Below the pieces are notes generated by a model. The model did no database searches. It was not told the origin of the DNA and saw only the letters and a list, made by a program, of their open reading frames with translations. The translations under genes and the position numbers were made by a program. Positions 43,896 to 53,333 of a stretch of 64,000 bases of DNA are shown piece by piece; the stretch's first letter is position 1; the number at the start of each line of letters is the position of its first letter. The DNA is taken from positions 186,001-250,000 of the forward strand of contig NZ_JAFEMB010000001.1 in NCBI RefSeq assembly GCF_016892705.1, read 5' to 3'. Origin of the DNA: Microvirga pudoricolor (lineage in GTDB: Bacteria; Pseudomonadota; Alphaproteobacteria; Rhizobiales; Beijerinckiaceae).

Positions 43896-45131
43896 TTGGC
43901 AGTTTCTTCAACAGGCTTCAGAGAGGGCGTCCGCGTCCTCATCTACAGCCATGACACTTTCGGCCTCGGGCACCTGCGCCGATCGCGCGCCATCGCGAAC
44001 GCGATCGTGGCCGAATGGCCGCAAGCCTCCGTGGTCATCATCTCGGGCTCGCCCGTCATCGGCAATTTCGAGTTCGCCCACGGGGTGGATTACATCCGGA
44101 TCCCCGGCGTCACCAAGCTGCCGGACGGGGATTACCGCAGCCTGAACCTGAACCTGCCCCTGGACGGCGCCGTCTCGTTGCGCCAGGACCTGATTCTCCA
44201 GGCGGTAAAATCCTTCCAGCCCAACGTCTTCATCGTGGACAAGGAGCCCTCCGGGTTCCGGGGCGAGGTCCTGCCCGCCCTGGACTACCTGAAGCGCCAG
44301 GGCTGCCGTCTGGTCCTGGGCATCCGCGACGTGATGGACGAGCCCGCCCTCCTGGTCCCCGAATGGGAGCGCAAGGACGCCACGGACGCCCTGGTGCGCT
44401 ACTATGACGAGATCTGGGTCTACGGCCTGAAGGATGTCTATCAGCCGCTCGCGGCCCTGGATCTGCCAGCTCAGGCGGAGGCCCGCATCACCTATACGGG
44501 CTACCTGCGCCGGGAGGTGCCGCAAACGCCTTCGCTGACGCGCTACCCGAAGATCACGAAACGGCCGTTCATCCTTGTCACCACCGGCGGCGGCGGCGAT
44601 GGCGACGACATGATCGACTGGGTGATCTCGGCCTATGAGGCCGATCCCACGATCGAGATGCCGGCCGTGATCCTGTTCGGCCCGTTCATCAACCGGGACA
44701 AGCGCCGCTCTTTCATGGAGCGCATCGCCCGGCACGACAGGCTCGATGCCATCTCGTTCGACACCAAGATCGAGTACCTGATGCAGAAGGCCGACGCGAT
44801 CGTGGCCATGGGCGGCTACAACACGTTCTGCGAGATCCTGTCCCTGGACAAACGCGCCCTGATCGTGCCCCGCACCCGCCCCCGGCTGGAGCAGTATATC
44901 CGCGCCGTGGAAGCCGAGCGCCTCGGGCTCGCCTGCATGCTCACCGACCATGACGAGCCCCGGACGCCCGAGCGCATGGCCGCCGCCCTGCACCGTCTGC
45001 TCGCCCAGCCGCGCCCATCGGAGGTGACGGTGCCGGGTCTCCTCGACGGGCTCGACCGGATCCGCGAGCGCCTGAAGCAGCTCCTGGGACAGGCCGCGCC
45101 CTTCGCGCCCTCCTATCAGGCGGCCGAATGA
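43896..45131 (+). CDS. MurG/GT28-like glycosyltransferase
   Basis: The 411-residue protein probably starts with TTG at 43896, nine bases after GGGAGAGG; no ATG or GTG is available in frame near the conserved region. The N-terminal domain opens V-L-I-Y-S-H-D-T-F-G-L-G-H-L-R-R-S, the glycine-rich loop of MurG-like GT-B enzymes. The C-terminal domain has T-T-G-G-G-G-D-G-D-D and A-M-G-G-Y-N-T-F-C-E-I-L, matching the nucleotide-sugar site of the GT28 family. It is the first gene of a four-gene operon. Donor and acceptor are unknown. Confidence 0.85.
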   Translation: MAVSSTGFREGVRVLIYSHDTFGLGHLRRSRAIANAIVAEWPQASVVIISGSPVIGNFEFAHGVDYIRIPGVTKLPDGDYRSLNLNLPLDGAVSLRQDLILQAVKSFQPNVFIVDKEPSGFRGEVLPALDYLKRQGCRLVLGIRDVMDEPALLVPEWERKDATDALVRYYDEIWVYGLKDVYQPLAALDLPAQAEARITYTGYLRREVPQTPSLTRYPKITKRPFILVTTGGGGDGDDMIDWVISAYEADPTIEMPAVILFGPFINRDKRRSFMERIARHDRLDAISFDTKIEYLMQKADAIVAMGGYNTFCEILSLDKRALIVPRTRPRLEQYIRAVEAERLGLACMLTDHDEPRTPERMAAALHRLLAQPRPSEVTVPGLLDGLDRIRERLKQLLGQAAPFAPSYQAAE

Positions 45132-45138
45132 TCCCATC

Positions 45139-46410
45139 ATGATGCCCTCCCCCACCGCCCGGCGCATCGCCGTCGTCGTGAAGGGCTACCCGCGCCTTTC
45201 CGAAACCTTCATTGCCCAGGAGATCCTGGCCCTGGAAGGCCGGGGCCTCGACCTGGAGATCTGGTCGCTTCGCCATCCGACGGAGCGAGCCGTTCATCCC
45301 ATGAACAAAGCCATCCGGGCCCCCGTGACCTATCTGCCGGAATATCTCTACGAGGAGCCTCTGCGGGTCCTGCGCGGATTGTTGTGGAGCATGGGCCAAC
45401 GGAATTTCGGCCGCCTCCTGCGAACCTTCTGGCGCGACCTGAAGCGCGACCGCACAGCCAATCGCGGCAGACGATTGGGTCAGGCCTTCGTGATGGCGCG
45501 GGAATTGCCGGAGGATGTGGGCCATCTCCATGTCCATTTCCTGCACACGCCCGCCTCCGTCGTCCGCTACGCCGCCTTGCTCACGGGCCGCAACTGGACG
45601 TTCTCGGCCCATGCCAAGGACATCTGGACCACGCCGGAGTGGGAAAAGCGGGAAAAGCTCGCCGAGGCCGCCTGGGGGGTCACCTGCACGTGGCAGGGCG
45701 CGAGCCATCTTCAGAGCCTCGCCCGGACGCCGGATCAGGTCTCCCTCGTGTATCATGGCCTCGATCTGTCGCGCTTTCCTGCGCCACCCGAGACACGTCC
45801 GACGCGGGATGGGGCGGACGCGACCGATCCGGTGCGCATCGTCAGCGTCGGGCGGGCCGTGGCCAAGAAGGGCTACGACGACCTGCTCCGAGCCTTGGCG
45901 GCCCTGCCGCCGGACCTGCACTGGCGCTTCGCCCATGTGGGCGGGGGCGAGTTGGCGAACCATCTCAAAAAGCTCGCGGAATCCAACGGCATCGCCGACC
46001 GGGTCGCGTTCCTGGGCGCGAAGGCGCAGCCCGACGTCGTCGCGCTCCTGCGGGAGGCGGACCTTTTCGTGCTGCCGTCCAAGGCCGCCGCTTCCGGCGA
46101 TCAGGACGGTCTGCCCAACGTCCTGATGGAGGCGGCGAGCCAGGGGCTCGCCATCGTGGCCACGGACTTCGCAGGCATTCCGGAGTTCATCCAGGACGGA
46201 CGGGACGGCATTCTCGTGCCGCCGGGGAACTGGGAGGCGCTTGCCAACGCCCTCAACCTGATCGCCCGGGAGCCGGAGCGGCGGGCGGCCCTGGGCACGG
46301 CGGCCCATGAGCGCCTGCGGCGGGATTTCTCCATGCAGGGCGGCATCGACGATCTGGAGCGGCGCTTCCGGTCGGGGCACGTGCCGGCTCGCGAGAGCGC
46401 CCCGGCGTGA
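45139..46410 (+). CDS. GT4-family glycosyltransferase
   Basis: The 423-residue GT-B enzyme starts seven bases after the preceding gene. It has K-G-Y-P-R-L-S-E-T-F-I near the N-terminus, typical of exopolysaccharide-type GT4 enzymes, and the donor-binding C-terminal half with V-S-V-G-R-A-V-A-K-K-G-Y-D-D-L, F-L-G-A-K and the E-x7-E region around P-N-V-L-M-E-A-A-S-Q-G. It probably adds a hexose to a lipid-linked or oligosaccharide acceptor at the inner membrane. Confidence 0.9.
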   Translation: MMPSPTARRIAVVVKGYPRLSETFIAQEILALEGRGLDLEIWSLRHPTERAVHPMNKAIRAPVTYLPEYLYEEPLRVLRGLLWSMGQRNFGRLLRTFWRDLKRDRTANRGRRLGQAFVMARELPEDVGHLHVHFLHTPASVVRYAALLTGRNWTFSAHAKDIWTTPEWEKREKLAEAAWGVTCTWQGASHLQSLARTPDQVSLVYHGLDLSRFPAPPETRPTRDGADATDPVRIVSVGRAVAKKGYDDLLRALAALPPDLHWRFAHVGGGELANHLKKLAESNGIADRVAFLGAKAQPDVVALLREADLFVLPSKAAASGDQDGLPNVLMEAASQGLAIVATDFAGIPEFIQDGRDGILVPPGNWEALANALNLIAREPERRAALGTAAHERLRRDFSMQGGIDDLERRFRSGHVPARESAPA

Positions 46411-47534
46411 TCCCGATCGCCTTTTATGCTCCGCTCAAGAGCCCACTCCATCCCTCGCCCTCCGGCGACCGGACCATGGCCCGCCTTCTGATGAGAGCCT
46501 TGGAGCGGGGCGGTTTTGCTCCGCACCTCGCAAGCGAGCTGCGAACCCTCGACAGGGCGGGCGATCCGGAACGGCAAGAGGCGCTCCACCGGTCCGGAGA
46601 GGACGAAGCGCGGCGGCTGATCGCCCATTACCGCGCGCTTGCGGCGGCGGAACGGCCCCGTCTGTGGTTCACCTATCATGTCTATTACAAGGCTCCGGAC
46701 TGGATCGGGCCCCAGGTGGCCGGCGCGCTCGGCCTTCCCTATGCGGTCGCCGAGGCGTCCCGGGCGCAGAAGCGGGCGGGCGGTCCCTGGTCGCTGGGCC
46801 ATGACGGCGCGGAGGCCGCCCTGGACCAGGCCGATCTCCTCTTCGTCATGACGGCCGCCGACCGGCAGGCCCTGGAGCGCTTGCGCCCTCCGGCCCAGGT
46901 CCTGGCGGACCTGCCGCCTTTCCTCGACCTCGACGAATGGGGGGCCGTGCCCTCGGAACGGGTGGCCGATCGTGCGCCGAAGCTGCTGGCGGTCGCCATG
47001 ATGCGCGACGGGGACAAGCTCGAATCCTACCGCATTTTGGCGGACGCCCTCGACGGCCTCCGGGATGTGGCCTGGACGCTCGACGTGGTGGGAGACGGCG
47101 ATGCACGCGGGGCCGTGGAGGCGGCTTTCGCCCCCCTCGGGCCCCGCGTGCGCTTTCACGGCGAGGCCGGACGGGCCGGTCTACGCACATTCTACGGCGC
47201 CGCCGACCTCCTCGTCTGGCCGGCCGTGAACGAGGCCTACGGGATGGTGCTCCTCGAGGCGCAGCTTTTCGGCTGCCCCGTCCTGGCAGGCTCCTATGGG
47301 GGCGTGGCGGCCGTCGTCAGGGACGGAACGACCGGCCGCCTGACGCCGCCGGGCGACGTCCGGGCCTTTGGCGATGTGCTCAGGGCGCTCCTGGCCGACA
47401 GGCCAAGGCTGCGGGGGATGGGCGAGCGCGCCCGCCGCTTCGTGACGGAGGAGCGGGGCCTCGATCCCGCGGCCAGGAAGCTGCGCCGGCACCTCCTGCC
47501 CCTCCTCCAGTCCGAGCGGGGAGCCGGGCCGTGA
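46407..47534 (+). CDS. GT4-like glycosyltransferase
   Basis: The 375-residue protein starts with GTG overlapping the previous stop (GTGA). It is a GT-B fold enzyme with a divergent N-terminal half (A-F-Y-A-P-L-K-S-P, then S-G-D-R-T-M-A-R) and a donor site E-A-Y-G-M-V-L-L-E-A-Q-L-F-G-C-P-V. The related N-terminal pattern is seen in enzymes of polysaccharide operons. It is followed by another GTGA overlap, so all four products are probably made in a coordinated ratio. Confidence 0.87.
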   Translation: MIPIAFYAPLKSPLHPSPSGDRTMARLLMRALERGGFAPHLASELRTLDRAGDPERQEALHRSGEDEARRLIAHYRALAAAERPRLWFTYHVYYKAPDWIGPQVAGALGLPYAVAEASRAQKRAGGPWSLGHDGAEAALDQADLLFVMTAADRQALERLRPPAQVLADLPPFLDLDEWGAVPSERVADRAPKLLAVAMMRDGDKLESYRILADALDGLRDVAWTLDVVGDGDARGAVEAAFAPLGPRVRFHGEAGRAGLRTFYGAADLLVWPAVNEAYGMVLLEAQLFGCPVLAGSYGGVAAVVRDGTTGRLTPPGDVRAFGDVLRALLADRPRLRGMGERARRFVTEERGLDPAARKLRRHLLPLLQSERGAGP

Positions 47535-49471
47535 AGGTGCTCATTGCCGTCACCCACCTGCTCGGCGCCGGCCACCTGACCCGAGCCGCCGCCCTGGCGC
47601 GGGCTTTTTCATCCGCCCGTCATGAGGTCGCCTTAGTGAGCGGCGGCATGCCCTCGAGCTTGATTCCCCATGACGGCTTCGCCTTCGTGCAGCTTCCGCC
47701 GGTCAAAACCATCGGGACGGATTTTCGCACCCTGCTGGACGAGAGCGGCCAACCGGCCGACGAGGCCTATCGGGCCGAACGGCGCGCCCGGCTGGTCGAG
47801 GCCTTCGACGCTCATCGGCCGGATTTGTTGGTCACGGAGCTTTTCCCGCTCGGCCGCCGGGTTCTGGCCGATGAATTCCTGGCCCTGCTCGAGCGGGCCC
47901 ATGCGGCGCTCCGGCGTCCCGTCGTCGCGTGCTCTGTCCGCGACATCCTCGTGGCGCCCTCGCGCCCCGACCGGATCGCCGAGGCCCATGGGCGCCTGAG
48001 GCGCTTCTACGACGCGGTCTTCGTTCATGGCGACCCGGCGCTCGCTCCCCTGGAGGCCTCGTGGCCCGTGGACGAGGATATCCGCCCCCTTCTTCGCTAC
48101 ACGGGCTATGTGGACGAGGGCGGGCCGGCCCGGCCGGTAAAAGCCCGTAACGGCATTCTGGTCTCGGGCGGATCGAGCGCCGCGAGCCTGCCCCTCTATC
48201 GCGCCGCCATGGCCGCAGCCGCGCTCCTGCCGGAGCACCCCTGGCGGATCCTGGTGGGGCGCGGCGTCGGCGAGGCCGAGTTCGGGGCCATCCGAGACGC
48301 CGCCCCGCCGCACGCGGCCGTCGAACGGGCACGCCCCGACTTCAGGAGCCTGCTCGCTGGGGCCCAGGTCTCCGTCAGCCAGGCCGGGTACAACACGGTC
48401 GTTGACCTCCTGCGCACGGGCCCATCCGCCGTTCTCGTGCCTTTCGAGGCCGGTAACGAGACCGAGCAGCGCCTCCGCGCGGAGCGCCTGAAGGCTATGG
48501 CCGGGGCCGAGATCGTGCCGGAAGGCGACTTGTCGCCGGAGCGCCTTGCGGCCGCCGTTGCACGGGCCCTGGAAACGAGCCCGGAACCCCAGGCCACGAT
48601 CGCGCTCGACGGAGCCGCGCGGACGGTCGCCTTGGCCGAAGACCTCGTGCGCGCCACGCCAGCGGTGCATCTCGCCTGGGACTGGGGCCCGTTCCAGGAC
48701 GCCCTCGACCGCGCGGCCGATGCGGGCCGCCGGCCGACCTTCTGGTGGCGGGACGACGACGCGGCGGCCCAGACCCCGACACTCGACAGGCTGCTGGCCC
48801 TCGCCCGGCGGTACGAGGCCGGGCTCGCCCTCGCGGTCATCCCGGCCGACATCGAGCCGTCCCTCCGGCCGACCCTCCGGGGCGCCGAGGGTGTCAGTCT
48901 CCTGGTGCATGGGCTGCGCCACGCCAACCATGCGCCTCCACGCGAAAAGAAGGCCGAGTTCGGCTCTCATCGCCCGCTCGACACGCTCGCGGCGGACGCA
49001 CGCGAAGGGCTCGAACGCGCCCGGCTAGCGCTCGGCCCGCGCCTGCTGCCCGTGTTCGTGCCACCCTGGAACCGGGTCGCCCCGGACATCCTGGAGCGCC
49101 TGCCGGCCCTCGGATACCGGGGCGTTTCGACGTTTCGGGACCGGCAGGCGCCCGAGGCGGCGCCGGGTCTGCGGCAGGTCAACGCCCATGTGGACCCCAT
49201 CGACTGGCACGGGTCCAGAAGCCTCGCCGACCCGGACGCCGTGATCGGCTCCCTGGCCTTGGCCGTGCGGTCGCGGGTGTCAGGCACTGCCGATCTTCGG
49301 GAGCCCATCGGGTTCCTGACGCATCACAGGGTGCACGATGAGGCGGTTTGGGCGTTCTGCGAGCGATTGCTAGAGCGCTTGTCGCGCAATACTATCCGGA
49401 TGAAAGAGGCCGAAGCGCTGTTTTCCACCGATAACGGATCGTCCAGGGACGATGATGCGTTATGGTCGTGA
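47531..49471 (+). CDS. Glycosyltransferase-polysaccharide deacetylase fusion protein
   Basis: The 646-residue protein (GTG start overlapping the previous stop) has two parts. Residues about 1-385 form a MurG-like glycosyltransferase (V-T-H-L-L-G-A-G-H-L-T-R-A; S-Q-A-G-Y-N-T-V-V-D-L-L), a relative of the first gene of the operon. Residues about 395-640 look like a polysaccharide-deacetylase (NodB-like) fold: W-W-R-D-D-D-A with the catalytic/metal aspartates near 407-409, the metal histidines in V-H-G-L-R-H near 460-464, and F-V-P-P-W-N-R. The product may both add and de-N-acetylate an amino sugar. A 198-codon upstream extension in frame is a shadow of the preceding gene. Confidence 0.88.
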   Translation: MKVLIAVTHLLGAGHLTRAAALARAFSSARHEVALVSGGMPSSLIPHDGFAFVQLPPVKTIGTDFRTLLDESGQPADEAYRAERRARLVEAFDAHRPDLLVTELFPLGRRVLADEFLALLERAHAALRRPVVACSVRDILVAPSRPDRIAEAHGRLRRFYDAVFVHGDPALAPLEASWPVDEDIRPLLRYTGYVDEGGPARPVKARNGILVSGGSSAASLPLYRAAMAAAALLPEHPWRILVGRGVGEAEFGAIRDAAPPHAAVERARPDFRSLLAGAQVSVSQAGYNTVVDLLRTGPSAVLVPFEAGNETEQRLRAERLKAMAGAEIVPEGDLSPERLAAAVARALETSPEPQATIALDGAARTVALAEDLVRATPAVHLAWDWGPFQDALDRAADAGRRPTFWWRDDDAAAQTPTLDRLLALARRYEAGLALAVIPADIEPSLRPTLRGAEGVSLLVHGLRHANHAPPREKKAEFGSHRPLDTLAADAREGLERARLALGPRLLPVFVPPWNRVAPDILERLPALGYRGVSTFRDRQAPEAAPGLRQVNAHVDPIDWHGSRSLADPDAVIGSLALAVRSRVSGTADLREPIGFLTHHRVHDEAVWAFCERLLERLSRNTIRMKEAEALFSTDNGSSRDDDALWS

Positions 49472-49509
49472 CGACGGCCAAGCCGAATGCTGTGCCAACG
49501 GAGACGCGA

Positions 49510-51378
49510 ATGGGCGAGACGCTCCTGTCGATCCGCGACCTGAGGGTCGATTTCAGGACCGAGACCGGCGATTTTCGCGCCGTCGACGGGCTGTCCTTCG
49601 ACATCCCGCCAGGCAAGACGGTGGCGCTGGTGGGCGAGTCCGGATCGGGCAAGAGCGTGACCGCCCAAGCGATCATGCACATCCTGCCGAAAGTGGCGCG
49701 GATCTCGGGCGGGTCGATCTGCTTCAACGATCCCGCCGGTGACGGGAGGCCTGTCGACATCGCCGACTACGACCCGGAAGGGGCCGCCATGCGCGCCCTG
49801 CGGGGCGGGCGCATCGCCATGATCTTCCAGGAGCCGATGACGTCCCTGTCGCCGCTTCACACCATCGGCGATCAGGTAACCGAAGCTCTCATGACCCATG
49901 CGGAAGTCTCCGCCGAGGAGGCGCGCCGGAAAGCCGTGGACGTGTTCGCGCGGGTGGGCTTTCCGGACCCGCAGCGCGCCCTGCGCACCTATCCGTTCGA
50001 ACTCTCAGGCGGCCTGCGCCAACGCGCCATGATCGCGATGGCGCTGATCACGCGCCCGGCCCTGCTCATCGCCGACGAGCCGACCACCGCCCTCGACGTG
50101 ACCACCCAGGCCCAGATCCTGGACCTCATCAGGGAGATCCAGGCGGAGACCGGCATGTCGGTCCTGCTGATCACCCACGACCTCGGCGTCGTCGCCAACG
50201 TGGCCGACGAGGTGGTCGTCATGTATCGCGGCAAGGTCATGGAAACCGGCTCGCGGGAGGACATCTTCCGCCACGCGGAGCATCCCTACCTCCAGGCCCT
50301 CATGCGCGCGGTGCCGCGCTTCGCCATGGCCGAGAACGAACGGCTGACCCCGATCCGCGAGGTCAGGACGACGGCTTTCGACAAAGGCGTTGCGTCATCG
50401 CCGACGCAGCCCGCCGGCCCGGTTCTACGGGCGGAGGAGCTGACGAAGACCTATACGCTCCGCTCGGGCTGGTTTTCGGGCAAGACGCGCACGATCCGGG
50501 CGCTCAACGGCATCAACCTGGACGTCATGCCGGGCAAGACGCTCGGCCTCGTGGGGGAATCCGGCTGCGGCAAGACCACCGTGTCCAAGATCATCATGCG
50601 CGCCCTCCAGCCCGACGGCGGCCGGGTGCTCTTCGACGACGGCTCCGGCCCGCGCGACGTGCAGCATCTCGAGGGCGACGATCTCACGGCCTATCGCCGG
50701 AACGTGCAGTTCGTCTTCCAGGATCCGTTCTCGTCCCTGAACCCGCGCATGACGGTCTACGAGATCCTGACCGAGCCCCTGCGCATCCACAACATCGGCA
50801 CTTCCGACGAACGCTATGCGCGGGCCAAGGAATTGCTCGACATGGTGGGCCTGAGCAAGCAGGCCCTGCGGCGCTACCCTCACTCCTTCTCAGGGGGGCA
50901 GCGGCAACGCCTCGGGATTGCGCGGGCGCTCGCGCTCCAGCCCCGCGTCCTGCTCTGCGACGAGCCGGTCTCGGCCCTGGACGTCTCGGTTCAGGCGCAG
51001 GTTCTCAACCTTCTCAAGGACCTCCAGGCGGCGCTGGGCCTCACCTACCTGTTCGTGTCCCACAATCTCGCGGTGGTCGACTACATCGCCGACACCATCG
51101 CGGTGATGTGCCGGGGCTACATCGTCGAGGAAGCTCCGAAAGCCTCGCTTTTCCGCAACCCGGTCCATCCCTACACCCAGGCGCTTCTGGCCGCCGTGCC
51201 GGATCCCGACATCGACCGCCCGCTCGACTTCGCGAAGCTGCGCGCGGACCGGTTCTCGGATCCGGCTCAATGGCCCGAGCCCTATCGCCTCGCCCCCGGC
51301 GAGCATGGGCTGATGACTGAAATCGAACCGGGCCACAAGGTGCGCCTCAGCGACCAATCCAGCCGGGAGGCTGCGTGA
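49510..51378 (+). CDS. Peptide ABC transporter double ATPase (DppD-DppF/YejF type)
   Basis: The 622-residue protein contains two complete ATPase domains. The first has Walker A G-E-S-G-S-G-K-S at residues 42-49, and the signature L-S-G-G-L-R-Q-R. The second has Walker A G-E-S-G-C-G-K-T near 349 and signature F-S-G-G-Q-R-Q-R. Both have the D-E-P Walker B. Each domain is followed by an oligopeptide/nickel-type C-terminal extension. Start at 49510 is favoured by GGAGA; an upstream ATG at 49462 would overlap the glycosyltransferase-deacetylase gene. It heads a four-gene importer operon. Confidence 0.93.
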   Translation: MGETLLSIRDLRVDFRTETGDFRAVDGLSFDIPPGKTVALVGESGSGKSVTAQAIMHILPKVARISGGSICFNDPAGDGRPVDIADYDPEGAAMRALRGGRIAMIFQEPMTSLSPLHTIGDQVTEALMTHAEVSAEEARRKAVDVFARVGFPDPQRALRTYPFELSGGLRQRAMIAMALITRPALLIADEPTTALDVTTQAQILDLIREIQAETGMSVLLITHDLGVVANVADEVVVMYRGKVMETGSREDIFRHAEHPYLQALMRAVPRFAMAENERLTPIREVRTTAFDKGVASSPTQPAGPVLRAEELTKTYTLRSGWFSGKTRTIRALNGINLDVMPGKTLGLVGESGCGKTTVSKIIMRALQPDGGRVLFDDGSGPRDVQHLEGDDLTAYRRNVQFVFQDPFSSLNPRMTVYEILTEPLRIHNIGTSDERYARAKELLDMVGLSKQALRRYPHSFSGGQRQRLGIARALALQPRVLLCDEPVSALDVSVQAQVLNLLKDLQAALGLTYLFVSHNLAVVDYIADTIAVMCRGYIVEEAPKASLFRNPVHPYTQALLAAVPDPDIDRPLDFAKLRADRFSDPAQWPEPYRLAPGEHGLMTEIEPGHKVRLSDQSSREAA

Positions 51379-53333
51379 TGACGGCATTTCGACCCCACCG
51401 GTACACCCCCTTCATCCTGACGGCCTCGGCCCTCGCCTTCCTGACGGCTCCGGTTCTCGCCGGACCGTCCTGGGCGCAGGGCTACAGCGAGCAGCCCCTG
51501 TTTGCCGAAAAGGTCGCCCAGAAGGCGCTGCCCCCCGTGGACCATCGGGTGCCGAAGACGCCCCTCGTGGTCGATCCCGCCAGGACGGGCGGACGCATCG
51601 GCCAATATGGCGGCGACGTCATCACCCTGGTGCCACGGCCCCGCGATATCCGTTACATCTCCACCTGGGCCTATACCCGGCTGATCGGCTACGACCGCGA
51701 CCTGAACCTCACGCCCGACATCCTCGAGAACGTGGAGCACGAAGGCGACCGGATCTTCACCTTCACGATCCGCGAGGGCCATAAATGGTCCAACGGGCAG
51801 CCCTTCACGGCGGAGGATTTCCGCTACTATTGGGAGGACATCGCCGGGAACAAGGACCTGTCTCCGGCCGGGGTGCCCGAGTTCATGCTGGTGGACGGCA
51901 AGCCGCCGAAATTCGAGGTGCTGGACGAGCGTCGCGTCCGCTACAGCTGGGACAAGCCCAATCCGCGTTTCCTGCCGCAGCTTGCGGGCGCGATGGATCC
52001 CAACATCTATCGCCCATCCGCCTATCTCAAGAAATTCCACGCCAAATACGCCGACAAGGACAAGCTGGACGAAGCCGCCAAGAAGGCGAAGCTGAAATCG
52101 TGGGCCGCCATGCACAACCGCATGGACGACATGAAGGAGCAGTCGAACCCGGACCTGCCGACCCTCCAGCCCTGGCGCGTGACCAATGCGGCGCCCGCGA
52201 ACCGCTTCGTTTTCGAGCGCAATCCCTTCTACCACCGGGTCGACACGGCGGGACACCAGCTGCCTTACGTGGACCGCGTCGTGATGGACGTCTCGGCCGG
52301 GAGCCTGTTTGCCGCCAAAGCCAACGCGGGCGAAGTCGACCTGCTGTTCCGCGGCCTCAACATGTACGATATCCCGATCCTGAAGGAAGGCGAGCGCGTC
52401 CATGGCTACAAGACCCTCCTGTGGCCCTATGCCCGTGGCACGGAGCTCGCCCTCTACCCCAACCTGAATGCGTCCGATCCGGTCTGGCGCAAGCTCAATC
52501 GCGATGTCCGGTTCAGGCGCGCCCTTTCTCTCGGGATCGACCGCAAGACCTTGAACAACGCCCTGCTGTTCGGCCTCGGCAAGGAGGGCAACAACACCGT
52601 CGTGCAGGAAAGCCCCCTCTTCTCGCCGGAGCTTCGCACCCTCAACGCCACCTACGATCCCGGCGCGGCCTCGCGGCTGCTCGACGAGATCGGCCTGACG
52701 CAGCGTAATGGCGCGGGCTATCGCCTGTTGCCGGACGGACGGGAACTGGAGATCATCTGCGAGACCGACGGCGAGAGCAGCCTGATCGTGGACGGTCTGA
52801 CGCTCATCACGGAATTCTGGCGCGAGATCGGCGTGAAGCTGTTCGTGAAGCCCCAGGACCGGACGGTACTGCGCAACAGGGCCTATGCGGGCCTGACCGT
52901 CATGGTGGCCGGACAGGGCCTCGACAACGCCTTCCCGACCGCCATCATGCCGCCGACCGAACTCGCGCCCATGCGCCAGGACACGCTCTCCTGGCCGAAA
53001 TGGGGCCAGTACATCGAAACCAAAGGCAAGAACGGCGAGGCCGTGGACATGCCCGAGGCCAAGCGCCTGCTCGACCTGTACGGCACCTGGATGAACACGG
53101 ACGACGAAGCCGTGCAGCAGACCGCCTGGAAGGAGATGCTGATGAACCATGCCGAGAACCAATGGATCATCGGCACCATCTCGGGAGCGATCCAGCCCAT
53201 CGTGACCCGCAACGGGCTGTTGAACCTGCCCGACAAGGCCCTCTACAGCTGGGAGCCGACGGCGATGATCGGCATCTACCGGGCCGATGAGATGTTCTGG
53301 AACAAGGCTGTCGGCAAAGAGGCCCGTCGATGA
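51378..53333 (+). CDS. Peptide ABC transporter substrate-binding protein
   Basis: The 651-residue periplasmic protein has a Sec signal peptide (cleaved after about S-W-A-Q, residue 34) and the extracellular solute-binding family 5 layout: G-G-R-I-G-Q-Y-G-G-D near the mature start, then F-T-F-T-I-R-E-G-H-K-W-S-N-G-Q-P-F and D-V-R-F-R-R-A-L-S-L-G-I-D-R. It is longer than typical DppA (about 535), as in YejA-like proteins. ATG at 51378 overlaps the upstream stop by one base. Confidence 0.92.
   Translation: MTAFRPHRYTPFILTASALAFLTAPVLAGPSWAQGYSEQPLFAEKVAQKALPPVDHRVPKTPLVVDPARTGGRIGQYGGDVITLVPRPRDIRYISTWAYTRLIGYDRDLNLTPDILENVEHEGDRIFTFTIREGHKWSNGQPFTAEDFRYYWEDIAGNKDLSPAGVPEFMLVDGKPPKFEVLDERRVRYSWDKPNPRFLPQLAGAMDPNIYRPSAYLKKFHAKYADKDKLDEAAKKAKLKSWAAMHNRMDDMKEQSNPDLPTLQPWRVTNAAPANRFVFERNPFYHRVDTAGHQLPYVDRVVMDVSAGSLFAAKANAGEVDLLFRGLNMYDIPILKEGERVHGYKTLLWPYARGTELALYPNLNASDPVWRKLNRDVRFRRALSLGIDRKTLNNALLFGLGKEGNNTVVQESPLFSPELRTLNATYDPGAASRLLDEIGLTQRNGAGYRLLPDGRELEIICETDGESSLIVDGLTLITEFWREIGVKLFVKPQDRTVLRNRAYAGLTVMVAGQGLDNAFPTAIMPPTELAPMRQDTLSWPKWGQYIETKGKNGEAVDMPEAKRLLDLYGTWMNTDDEAVQQTAWKEMLMNHAENQWIIGTISGAIQPIVTRNGLLNLPDKALYSWEPTAMIGIYRADEMFWNKAVGKEARR

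Noticed and set aside
46937..47530. 198-codon N-terminal extension of the glycosyltransferase-deacetylase fusion
   Set aside because: It lies entirely within the preceding glycosyltransferase gene in another frame; the GTG at 47531 with the GTGA overlap gives a natural start directly before the GT-B domain.
49462..49509. Earlier ATG for the peptide-transporter ATPase
   Set aside because: It would overlap the upstream gene and has no good ribosome-binding site, whereas the ATG at 49510 has GGAGA and matches the usual start of the family.
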